Shown here piece after piece: positions 1-5,609 of a DNA stretch of 6,678 nt (within the stretch, counting starts at the first letter, position 1; every line of letters starts with the position of its first letter). The notes under the pieces are model-generated. The model saw nothing but the letters and a program-made list of their open reading frames with translations, was not told the origin of the DNA and ran no database searches. The translations under genes and the position numbers were made by a program. Source of the DNA: Desulfobacteraceae bacterium UBA2230 (lineage in GTDB: Bacteria; Desulfobacterota; Desulfobacteria; Desulfobacterales; Desulfosarcinaceae); assembly GCA_002348005.1 (NCBI GenBank), contig DDYQ01000024.1:196-6873 (forward strand), read 5' to 3'.

Positions 1-385
1 TGTCCTGCTCGTTCTGACTGGAGAACATGAACGGGTCGTCGGCCGTCAGGATCACCAGCGCACCTTGCACGCCCACATAGGCCAGTGTCATCAAGGGATC
101 TGCGGCCACATTCAACCCCACATGCTTCATCATGCACATGCAGCGCAGCCCTGCATTGGCCGCCCCGGCCGCCACTTCCAGGGCAACTTTTTCATTGGTG
201 CTGTATTCGAAGTACAAGTCGGATTCGTGGGACATTTGAAAAAGGTTGAGAGAGATCTCCGAAGACGGGGTCCCCGGATAGGTTGTGGCAAAAGCCACAC
301 CGGCTTCCAGCGCGCCGCGCGCGATGGCCTCATTGCCCAGCAACCACATTTTCTGCCCGGGCGTGCCGCTCAGTAATTTATGCAT
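1..385 (-). CDS. iorA: Indolepyruvate:ferredoxin oxidoreductase, alpha subunit (5' part, runs off left edge)
   Basis: Only the first 128 residues are present; the full subunit is usually about 600 residues. Ior enzymes are cytoplasmic, TPP- and Fe-S-dependent, and oxidatively decarboxylate aryl-2-oxoacids such as indolepyruvate and phenylpyruvate to aryl-acetyl-CoA, reducing ferredoxin. Visible hallmarks are [16 protein letters not shown] (residues 15-30), the YPGTPSSEI loop (36-44), and [13 protein letters not shown] (64-76), which carries the conserved glutamate of the TPP-binding pyrimidine domain. These are followed by a '[19 protein letters not shown]' segment (88-106) and a '[15 protein letters not shown]' segment (114-128), both typical of IorA. 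The ATG at 385 is preceded by AAGGAT (399-394) at good spacing. The partner iorB would be expected beyond the left edge but cannot be seen. Family assignment is confident; the true substrate (aryl pyruvate or another 2-oxoacid) is not shown. Confidence 0.92.
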   Translation of the reverse strand, partial: MHKLLSGTPGQKMWLLGNEAIARGALEAGVAFATTYPGTPSSEISLNLFQMSHESDLYFEYSTNEKVALEVAAGAANAGLRCMCMMKHVGLNVAADPLMTLAYVGVQGALVILTADDPFMFSSQNEQD

Positions 386-403
386 TTTTCATCATCCTTA
401 CTG

Positions 404-421
404 CGATGGTCGTAACCATCG
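404..421 (-). promoter_or_regulatory. Perfect hairpin in the iorA leader, just upstream of the ribosome binding site
   Basis: CGATGGT (404-410), loop CGTA (411-414), ACCATCG (415-421) form a perfect 7-bp inverted repeat. In the iorA transcript this hairpin ends only about 4 nt before the AAGGAT ribosome binding site. No T-run follows, so it is not an intrinsic terminator. It could stabilise the message or affect initiation, or be an operator in DNA. Function is inference. Confidence 0.4.
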
Positions 422-530
422 GCTTTAGGTCAACACACAGGGGTCTTGCCTCCGCTGCAACCCGCATGGAAACCATACAGCGGATGGATATTCAAGGAAG
501 TATAACAAAAGGCAGATAAATGGAATTCAT

Positions 531-561
531 TTGCTTTTAAGTTATTTATTAGCTATATAAT
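531..561 (+). promoter_or_regulatory. Possible divergent promoter for the acetyltransferase pair
   Basis: A perfect TATAAT (556-561) lies on the plus strand within the AT-rich core of the dyad. No good -35 exists; the best candidates are the TTGCTT/GCTTTT stretch at 531-538 with a 17-19 bp spacer. If real, it is back-to-back with the iorA promoter over the same operator and would give a 5' leader of nearly 190 nt. The -10 match could be chance, because TATAAT arises easily in such AT-rich DNA. Confidence 0.35.
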
Positions 562-583
562 AGCCATTTTGATGCTTAGTCAA
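549..583 (-). promoter_or_regulatory. iorA promoter with overlapping dyad operator (copy A of a shared element)
   Basis: Read on the minus strand: -35 TTGACT (583-578), a 17-bp spacer, -10 TTATAT (560-555), predicting a start near 548 and a leader of about 160 nt for iorA. The -10 lies inside an imperfect dyad, which on the plus strand is TAGCT-N7-AGCCA (550-566). The 35-bp block matches 5181-5215 upstream of dctP at 27 of 35 positions with no gaps, including the whole promoter geometry. A repressor covering the -10 box is the simplest reading; the regulator is not identified. Confidence 0.62.
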
Positions 584-753
584 TAAAAAAAAGATGCGGA
601 CTGCAACTCCGGTTCCCTGCAGGCCGCAAGGTCTTCTTGTATTCTGCGGATGAAAGAGCTATCGCCTGAATCTGCAACCCGGGGCCGTTGACGGACGTTG
701 GCTGCGGGCTCGCCTGGATGGCGACTGTTGAGTTGCCGAAAAGGAGAATGGGT

Positions 754-1308
754 GTGAGATATCCGAAGGAATGCGTGCTCAAAAACTGCCGCGAGGCGAC
801 GATCCGTCGCCTCGCGGTCGGCGACGAGAAGCTGCTGGCGCAATTCTATGAAAAAATCCCCGCCGCGGACCGTTGGTACATGCGCTACGATGCCACCCAT
901 CCGGATGTGCTGCATCGATGGTTCCAGGGCCTCGACAGCGGCTTTGTGGATTCGATAGTCGCTGTGTGCGGATCATGCATCGCAGGACACGGCAGCCTCC
1001 ATACGAGAGGGTTCGGCGTCACCCAGCACGTGGGCCGACTCCGCATCGTTGTGTTGCCCGAATACCGCCGCCAGCGCCTGGGCACATGGTTGATGCTGGA
1101 CCTGATCCAGTTGGCCATGGACAAAGGCCTGGAGGTGGTTCGCACCGATCTGGTGGCCGGGATAGAAGATACAGCCATCGAAGCGGCGCACAAACTGGAT
1201 TTTTTCAAAGGCGGCGTATTGACAGACTACGCCAGGGATCATGAAGGCAATCGTCGGGACATGGTGATCATGATCAAACACCTGCACAAGGGGTGGGGCG
1301 ACTACTAG
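754..1308 (+). CDS. GNAT-family N-acetyltransferase, resembling protein-acetyltransferase domains
   Basis: The 184-residue product carries the GNAT acetyl-CoA fold: an N-terminal 'ATIRRLAVGDEKLLAQFYEKI' type strand-helix (15-35), then 'GRLRIVVLPEYRRQRLGTWLM' (94-114), which contains the pyrophosphate-binding turn Q-R-L-G-T (107-111), and a 'DTAIEAAHKLDFFKGGVL' segment (139-156) typical of motif B. The N-terminal FYEKIPAADRWYMR pattern recalls the GNAT domains of Pat/PatZ-type protein lysine acetyltransferases, so an acyl-CoA synthetase is a plausible target; this is inference. I chose the GTG at 754 because AAGGAG (741-746) sits 7 nt upstream; the ATG at 748 is only 1 nt from it, and the TTG at 688 has none. 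It is followed after 81 bp by a second GNAT gene on the same strand. A long perfect hairpin lies in codons 12-22. Confidence 0.8.
   Translation: MRYPKECVLKNCREATIRRLAVGDEKLLAQFYEKIPAADRWYMRYDATHPDVLHRWFQGLDSGFVDSIVAVCGSCIAGHGSLHTRGFGVTQHVGRLRIVVLPEYRRQRLGTWLMLDLIQLAMDKGLEVVRTDLVAGIEDTAIEAAHKLDFFKGGVLTDYARDHEGNRRDMVIMIKHLHKGWGDY
789..817 (+). repeat. Perfect 13-bp inverted repeat with 3-nt loop inside the first GNAT gene
   Basis: The left arm CCGCGAGGCGACG (789-801), loop ATC, and right arm (805-817) are exact reverse complements, with a possible G-U pair extending it (788/818). It lies 35 nt after the proposed GTG start and encodes roughly C-R-E-A-T-I-R-R-L-A-V. Such a GC-rich stem in mRNA would be very stable. 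No T-run follows, so it is not a standard terminator. Confidence 0.85.
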
Positions 1309-1389
1309 ACGCTCAGCCCTGCGCCGGTCAACCATAACGTTTCAGCGAAGCCGCAGCGTGACGTATTGTTTTGTTCGAACCCCAATGAT

Positions 1390-1998
1390 ATGCGTCTTAA
1401 AACACCCCTGGAGGACATCTGCGTACGTGCGTTCTGCACGCCCGCCGAGATTCGCTCCCTCAGTTTCGACGCCCTGTTCCGGGCCTATCCCCAGTATAAA
1501 TCTATTTACACCAAACGCCGCAGCCTGGAAGCTTTCGCCGCTGTCGAAGGGACCAACGTAACACTGGCGCTGACGCCGGACCAGCGCATTATCGGCTTCG
1601 GCGTGCTGGATTTTCCGGACCCGGAGGAACGCTGGGCGAAACTGGGCCCCGGCGCCATGATGGAGGTCAAGGCCATTGAGGTCGGCCGGGGATGGCGCGA
1701 ACACAAAATCGCCAATGCCGTTCTCACCATGCTGCTAACCCATCCGCGCCTGGAGCAGATGATCGTGTATATGGTCGGATACTCCTGGACATGGGACCTG
1801 GACGGCACCGGCCTGACGGCTCAGCAGTACCGCAACATGCTCATCCGCCTTTTCAGCGCGCGTGGATTTCACGAGTTTCAAACCAACGAACCCAACCTGT
1901 GCTTAAAGCCGGAGAACCTGTTCATGGGCCGGGTGGGCAGCCAGATTTCCGACCAGATGCGCAAAGCCTTCAAATGGCTCTGCTTCGGAATCTCCTGA
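1390..1998 (+). CDS. acuA: AcuA-like GNAT acetyltransferase (acetyl-CoA synthetase-modifying type)
   Basis: The product of 202 residues matches the AcuA family in length (about 210) and layout. Diagnostic segments seen are 'IIGFGVLDFPDPEERW' (67-82), 'MMEVKAIEVGRGWREHKIANAVL' (90-112; acetyl-CoA-binding motif A region), 'YSWTWDLDGTGLTAQQYRNM' (131-150), and 'PENLFMGRVGSQIS' (174-187). From memory these correspond to the DPLERW, GAIEV-FRG, HWDLKG-YRKM and NCLM-RIGK-VS blocks of Bacillus AcuA, which acetylates and inactivates acetyl-CoA synthetase; no alignment was run. The start is uncertain: ATG 1390 lacks a clear ribosome binding site, and an in-frame TTG at 1366 would add 8 residues. It follows the first GNAT gene by 81 bp and probably shares its transcript, perhaps by coupled translation. 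The acuB/acuC partners of Bacillus are absent here. Confidence 0.78.
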   Translation: MRLKTPLEDICVRAFCTPAEIRSLSFDALFRAYPQYKSIYTKRRSLEAFAAVEGTNVTLALTPDQRIIGFGVLDFPDPEERWAKLGPGAMMEVKAIEVGRGWREHKIANAVLTMLLTHPRLEQMIVYMVGYSWTWDLDGTGLTAQQYRNMLIRLFSARGFHEFQTNEPNLCLKPENLFMGRVGSQISDQMRKAFKWLCFGIS

Positions 1999-2039
1999 TA
2001 CTCCTGGACTCCCCGGAGGGCGGCGGACTGTGGCGGCCG

Positions 2040-3335
2040 TCACTTTAAAAAACCCATCATCCGCGGCAGCCACAGCACTGCATCCGGAACGTAGCTGATA
2101 AGTGCCAGAACGGCAATTTGAATGCCGACAAACGGCATGACCGACTTCGAGACGTAGATCAGATCGCGGTGGGCAATGGAACCGGCGATATACAGGCTGA
2201 CGCCCATGGGCGGGGTGCAGTACCCGATCGCCAGATTGACGGTCATGATAAGGCCGAAATGCATCCAATCCACGCCAAAGGCATTCAGCATGGGCAAAAA
2301 GACAGGTCCCAGAATCATGGTGGCGGAGATGATGTCCATGAACATGCCGACCAGCAGCAAAAGGACGTTCATCACAAATATGAACACCAGGGGGGAACTG
2401 ATCGCGGCCAGAACCGCTTCGGTAATGCGGCCCGGTATACTTTCCAGAGTCAGCAGCCTGCCGAAAGTGGTCGCCCCGGCCACGATGATCAGCAATGAGG
2501 CCGAGGTTACCGCCGAGCTGACGACGATTTCCTTGACCTGTTTGAACTTCATGGACTTATGGATGAACAGCTCCACGAAAAAAGCATAGACACACGCCAC
2601 GACCGCGGCTTCGTTGGCGGTGAAGGCCCCGGAGAAAATGCCGCCGAAGATGATGAGCGGCAGCATCAGCGACCAGAATCCCTCTTTCAGCACCGCCAGC
2701 ATGCCTTTGAGGTCCGGCGGCGGCATGCGCACGATCGCGGTATCTTTGCGGAACAGAATATAGGTGTAAAGACAAACCCCAGCCATAATCAGGACTCCGG
2801 GCAGGAACCCGGTCAAGAAAAGACCCTCGAGCGAGACGTTGCTGATCATACTGTAAAGGATCATTCCGATGCTGGGCGGGATGATAACGCCCAAATTGGG
2901 TGACGTGGTCATCAGGCCCACGGAATATTTTTCCGGATAGCCGTTGCCCTTCAAGGCTGGAATCATGAAAGCGCCCAGGGCCACCACCGTGGCCACCGTG
3001 GAACCCGAGATGGCGCCGAACAAGCCGCAGGCCAGGACACCGGCCATGCCCAGCCCGCCCGGCAGCCAGCTTAAAAGGGCATTGGCGACCTGGATCAGCT
3101 TTTTGACAATCGAACCGGCGGTCATGATATTGCCGCACAGAATGAAAAAGAGCACCACAACCAGTGCGAAGTTGTCCATGCTGCGGAACATGGTCTGCAC
3201 CAGGAGCAGTATCGGCAGGTTGGTAAACAGCACAAATCCCATCAGCGCCGTGAAAAACAGGCACATGAATACCGGCACGTACGTTGCCATACACCCGAGT
3301 AAAATCGACATGATAATTACATCGCTGTATTGCAT
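2040..3335 (-). CDS. dctM: TRAP transporter large membrane subunit (DctM/SiaM type)
   Basis: This 431-residue, highly hydrophobic inner-membrane protein is the ion-coupled translocation subunit of a tripartite ATP-independent periplasmic transporter. Length and composition fit DctM (about 425-435 residues, roughly 12 membrane segments). Family signatures seen are 'PGGLGMAGVLACGLFGAISGSTVAT' (92-116), 'PEKYSVGLMTTSPNLGVIIPPSIGMI' (134-159), GGIFSGAFTANEAAVVA (231-247), and the MDIISATMILGPVFLP and 'NLAIGYCTPPMGVSLY' blocks in the C-terminal half, the pseudo-repeat of the first two. The ATG at 3335 has GGAGGAG 9 nt upstream. It is the last gene of the leftward dctP-dctQ-dctM operon, 51 bp after dctQ, and ends 41 bp from the convergent acuA-like gene. 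Substrate cannot be read from this subunit. Confidence 0.95.
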   Translation of the reverse strand: MQYSDVIIMSILLGCMATYVPVFMCLFFTALMGFVLFTNLPILLLVQTMFRSMDNFALVVVLFFILCGNIMTAGSIVKKLIQVANALLSWLPGGLGMAGVLACGLFGAISGSTVATVVALGAFMIPALKGNGYPEKYSVGLMTTSPNLGVIIPPSIGMILYSMISNVSLEGLFLTGFLPGVLIMAGVCLYTYILFRKDTAIVRMPPPDLKGMLAVLKEGFWSLMLPLIIFGGIFSGAFTANEAAVVACVYAFFVELFIHKSMKFKQVKEIVVSSAVTSASLLIIVAGATTFGRLLTLESIPGRITEAVLAAISSPLVFIFVMNVLLLLVGMFMDIISATMILGPVFLPMLNAFGVDWMHFGLIMTVNLAIGYCTPPMGVSLYIAGSIAHRDLIYVSKSVMPFVGIQIAVLALISYVPDAVLWLPRMMGFLK

Positions 3336-3386
3336 GCGGGAGTTCTCCTCCGAATGAAGGTCGAAGCCAAACGGGCGTAGACAGCT

Positions 3387-3884
3387 CTATGCTTTCTTCC
3401 GGATCAGTTTCATGGTGTCGTCGTAGAAAATCTGTATGGTTCTGGCCGCCATCAGCACCCCCATGAGGGGCATCAGGGCATACAAGAACACCAGGGGTAT
3501 TTCCATGATAATGGTTTTCTGAAAAGTCTGGACCTGAAGCGCGGCAATAATCCAGCCGTAGTAGATCATGACGGCGGAAAAAAAGAGGACCATCAGGTTG
3601 CTGAAATAGGTCAGCGGAATCTTCAGTCTGGGCAGCAGTTGAACCGATGCATCGATGCGGATCATCACGCGTCTTTTCATCGCCGCCGAGGCACCGATGA
3701 AGGTGGTGTAGATAATGACTTCCCGCACCAACTCTTCAGACCAGGCCAGCGAATAGTTGAACCCGTATCGCAGGATCACATTGACAAACAACGAGAGCAG
3801 GGCCACCAGCACGGCAATGAACAGTGTCCAATCCTCGAACAAGGTCAAAACCTTGTCGACAAACTTAATTAAATTTCCAATCAT
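3387..3884 (-). CDS. dctQ: TRAP transporter small membrane subunit (DctQ)
   Basis: The 165-residue product has the four-helix pattern of DctQ: helices at about 20-37, 53-69, 92-112 and 126-148. The family signature NVILRY (35-40) with W48 and E50-E51 (S-L-A-W-S-E-E-L-V-R) is intact. DctQ forms a complex with DctM and supports docking of the substrate-loaded binding protein. ATG 3884 is preceded by AAGGA 6 nt upstream. The gene is 146 bp downstream of dctP, separated from it by an intrinsic terminator hairpin, so its expression probably depends on read-through. Start and family are well supported. Confidence 0.93.
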   Translation of the reverse strand: MIGNLIKFVDKVLTLFEDWTLFIAVLVALLSLFVNVILRYGFNYSLAWSEELVREVIIYTTFIGASAAMKRRVMIRIDASVQLLPRLKIPLTYFSNLMVLFFSAVMIYYGWIIAALQVQTFQKTIIMEIPLVFLYALMPLMGVLMAARTIQIFYDDTMKLIRKKA

Positions 3885-3910
3885 ACAGGATCCTTGCGGT
3901 CGGAGGTGTA

Positions 3911-3937
3911 AAAAAGGGGGGTGATTTCTCCCCCCCC
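3911..3937 (-). terminator. Intrinsic terminator/attenuator between dctP and dctQ
   Basis: In the minus-strand transcript a run of eight G (3937-3930), the loop AGAAATCA, and six C (3921-3916) are followed directly by six U (3915-3910). This is the classic GC-hairpin plus U-tract of a Rho-independent terminator. It lies about 95 nt after the dctP stop and 25-30 nt before dctQ. Partial termination would give more binding protein than membrane subunits, as is common for binding-protein-dependent transport operons. Confidence 0.85.
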
Positions 3938-3960
3938 TGATCGGGTTTATATTTTACAGG

Positions 3961-3973
3961 TCAACTGAGTTGA
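3961..3973. repeat. Perfect short palindrome in the dctP-dctQ gap
   Basis: TCAACT (3961-3966), central G, AGTTGA (3968-3973) is a perfect 13-bp dyad, between the dctP stop and the terminator hairpin. It could be an RNA-end or protein-binding site, or chance; no role is shown. Confidence 0.3.
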
Positions 3974-4030
3974 ACTCCACAGACCAGATCAACTGTTTCC
4001 ATCCGCGCCGGCATGCCACTCCCTCCGCAA

Positions 4031-5113
4031 TCAAGGTTTGTAGCCGACCAGATCCTGCACTTCCTTGAGAAAATTTTCGGGGCGGTAGGTGTCCCCCGGA
4101 TAGAGTTTGTTGATTTCGGCTGCATACTTTTCGTGCACGACGTTGCCTTTTGTCCTGAGAACAGCCACTTCATTTTCCGGCAGTTCGAACACCTGGATAC
4201 CTTCTTTGATGATCTTTTGCCTGATTTCCTCTTCCTGCGCAGCACCCTGACGGCGGTACTCGGCGCTCACATCGTGCACGGTCTGAACAAAGGTCTCGCG
4301 AAGGTCGGGGGGCAACGAATTCACCCAGTTCTTGTTGAAGATCCAGATGAATAGTCCCTTGGCGTAGCTGACAGCCGTAAAGTACTTGGCCACTTCAAAT
4401 TTCTTGGTCAGGTCACAGACCAGATCGGTGTGGTCCAGGGCGGTGATCACGCCCTGTTTGAGGGCGACGGGAACATCCGGCCAGGGCATGGGGACCGGAT
4501 TGACGCCCCACTGGGTGTAGGTGAGCTGATTGACGGCCGCCTCGGCGATCCTGAACTTGTTTTTGTTCATGTCGTTGATCGATTTGATGGGGATTGTACT
4601 CGCCCACCCATAGCTGCCGTAAGTGGTGATATCCAGGGCCATGATGCCCTGATGGTCCATGGCCATCAGAAAATGATCGAACAGTTTTTTGTCGGCGATG
4701 AATTTTTCCAGCTTCTCATTGGAATCGATCAGGAACGGAAGGTTGACGATACCGAAGCGGGGTCCCAGATTGGTGGAAGCCACCGAACTGCACGACATGC
4801 CCTGAATGGCGCCCATCTGTAACTGATTGAGCACTTCGACTTCGCCGCCCAGCATTGAAAAAGGTTTGTAGTCCACGAAGATTTGACCATTGGTGCGTTT
4901 CCAGAGTTCATCCCGGAGGGCAAAGCCGCTGTAAGTGCCCTTAATGGCCGGGTGGGACACGTTGGAAGCGATTAAAGTATACTTGGCCCCGGAAGGATCA
5001 AAGTTCGGCTTCCAGGCATCCAGGGTTGGTTTTTGCGCCATTACAGGCCCAACGAAAAGCATCACACCTAAAATACCCGTGATGATGGTGAGTACAGACT
5101 TGCGGTTGCCCAT
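4031..5113 (-). CDS. dctP: TRAP transporter periplasmic solute-binding protein (DctP family)
   Basis: The 360-residue product begins with a Sec signal peptide: basic N-region (N-R-K), hydrophobic core (7-22), and likely cleavage after VMA (26|27). The mature part has the DctP fold pattern: LGGEVEVLNQLQMGAIQGM (88-106), a 'GIVNLPFLI' segment (121-129), the conserved lobe-2 arginine in NKFRIAE (R188) that normally binds the substrate carboxylate, then GVNPVPMPWPDVPVALKQG (203-221). The usual VDGQEN after that motif is replaced by ITALDHT (223-229), pointing to a non-C4-dicarboxylate subgroup. The ATG at 5113 has AGGAGG 5 nt upstream. It leads the dctPQM operon under the promoter at 5181-5215. 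The ligand is probably a carboxylate; a 2-oxoacid or aromatic acid would fit the shared control element with iorA, but this is inference. Confidence 0.94.
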   Translation of the reverse strand: MGNRKSVLTIITGILGVMLFVGPVMAQKPTLDAWKPNFDPSGAKYTLIASNVSHPAIKGTYSGFALRDELWKRTNGQIFVDYKPFSMLGGEVEVLNQLQMGAIQGMSCSSVASTNLGPRFGIVNLPFLIDSNEKLEKFIADKKLFDHFLMAMDHQGIMALDITTYGSYGWASTIPIKSINDMNKNKFRIAEAAVNQLTYTQWGVNPVPMPWPDVPVALKQGVITALDHTDLVCDLTKKFEVAKYFTAVSYAKGLFIWIFNKNWVNSLPPDLRETFVQTVHDVSAEYRRQGAAQEEEIRQKIIKEGIQVFELPENEVAVLRTKGNVVHEKYAAEINKLYPGDTYRPENFLKEVQDLVGYKP

Positions 5114-5180
5114 CGAAGCCTCCTTTCGGGATGTTTAAATTATTTGGATGAATGGTGCTCATTCGGAAAAGAATGGTACA

Positions 5181-5215
5181 GTAGCTAAATAACAGCTATT
5201 TTTTTTGTTAGTCAA
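5181..5215 (-). promoter_or_regulatory. dctP promoter with overlapping dyad operator (copy B of the shared element)
   Basis: On the minus strand: -35 TTGACT (5215-5210), 17-bp spacer, -10 TTATTT (5192-5187), start expected near 5180, leader about 67 nt. The -10 lies within a perfect 5-bp-arm dyad, TAGCT-N7-AGCTA (5182-5198). This block aligns gaplessly with 549-583 upstream of iorA (27/35 identical), while the sequences on either side do not align, which argues for functional constraint and not a recent duplication. Confidence 0.65.
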
Positions 5216-5220
5216 GAGAA

Positions 5221-5609
5221 AACCCTCACGCCCCGCCGGTATGCACGTTATAACCGCCCGAATCGAGACAGCCCTCAACTGAATTACTTCTGGCGAACCT
5301 GCACACCGGTCAGGAAGGGGGCCCTTCCCTGCCGCTTGAGTCAGGGTTGTGTTGGGGTGTAGATCTGAAGTTTAAGAGGTGCCGGATTAAAGCACCTGTG
5401 TTCAACTGCGGACAGTTTATTCGTTCCCTACAGTGTTCAAGTGCGTGGTTGACGCACCGGCTGATGGGCGTTAGCATGGGGTTCACTGAGGATCCCCTAT
5501 CGTAAACCCATTTTCTTTCCCGGCGCCATACCATATCCTTCCTTCGAATCTTTTAACGTGCGGGGACGCGAGGCAAAGGTGTTCGACTAAAAAGGTATCA
5601 GGAGGATTC
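5221..5609. other. Intergenic region rich in inverted repeats, no gene recognised
   Basis: Between the dctP promoter and the early-set-domain gene there is no convincing coding frame. Inverted repeats seen are 5236-5244 with 5301-5309 (8 of 9), GGAAGGG/CCCTTCC (5313-5319 and 5322-5328), AGGTGC/GCACCT (5377-5382 and 5392-5397), GTGCGT/ACGCAC (5441-5446 and 5452-5457), and GGGGTTC/GATCCCC with one mismatch (5478-5484 and 5491-5497). A 13-nt direct repeat GTGTTCAA(C/G)TGCG occurs at 5398 and 5433. It may hold a structured leader or small RNA, or regulatory sites; no known RNA family was recognised. Confidence 0.45.
5449..5477 (+). promoter_or_regulatory. Candidate sigma70-type promoter for the early-set-domain gene
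   Basis: TTGACG (5449-5454), a 17-bp spacer and TAGCAT (5472-5477; 4 of 6 to TATAAT) point toward the gene at 5610, giving a leader of about 125 nt. The -35 box is embedded in the perfect inverted repeat GTGCGT-N5-ACGCAC (5441-5457), which could be an operator, and the next hairpin (5478-5497) would be at the start of the transcript. Confidence 0.35.

Larger units (their letters stand above)
386..753. other. Divergent intergenic region between iorA and the acetyltransferase genes
   Basis: This 368-bp gap holds the iorA ribosome binding site and leader hairpin (386-421), an AT-rich promoter/operator zone (about 505-595, including an A8 run at 584-593), and then a GC-rich stretch (about 596-740) of unknown role that could be the leader of the rightward genes. 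A short CCGCA/TGCGG pair (624-628 and 645-649) is the only stem seen in the GC-rich part. An open frame with a TTG at 688 leads into the acetyltransferase but lacks a ribosome binding site, so I treat it as untranslated. No RNA gene or mobile element is apparent. Confidence 0.6.

Noticed and set aside
688..753. N-terminal extension of the first GNAT from a TTG at 688 (22 extra residues) or an ATG at 748
   Set aside because: The TTG has no ribosome binding site and the extra residues do not resemble a GNAT N-terminus. The ATG is 1 nt from AAGGAG, too close; the GTG at 754 has ideal spacing.
1306..1392. The first GNAT gene's TAG stop is in the same frame as the AcuA-like gene, with no other stop between, suggesting a stop-codon read-through fusion
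   Set aside because: One in three adjacent genes share a frame by chance, and both products have complete GNAT domains of normal length. Nothing at the TAG indicates recoding.
1999..2050. A bidirectional terminator between the convergent acuA-like and dctM genes
   Set aside because: Only a small CTCC-CC-GGAG palindrome is present, with no T-run placed correctly on either strand, so no intrinsic terminator can be supported.
2984..3001. Tandem repeat of CCACCGTGG
   Set aside because: Two adjacent copies encode the T-V-A-T-V-V stretch of a conserved DctM motif; codon reuse explains it.
2557..3294. A long open frame (about 245 codons) on the minus strand inside dctM, shifted by one base
   Set aside because: It lies entirely within a DctM gene with all family motifs. 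The shifted product is rich in H, R and G with no recognisable domain, as expected of a shadow frame in GC-rich DNA.
3961..4245. A 94-codon minus-strand frame overlapping the end of dctP and running into the gap
   Set aside because: It is a shifted frame of the dctP 3' end, very rich in K, R and S with no domain, and has no ribosome binding site of its own. A frameshifted extension of dctP is also unlikely because the DctP C-terminus is a normal length.
5310..5534. A 74-codon minus-strand frame in the gap before the early-set gene
   Set aside because: No recognisable protein family, no ribosome binding site noticed, and its DNA is dominated by inverted repeats. It is more likely non-coding.
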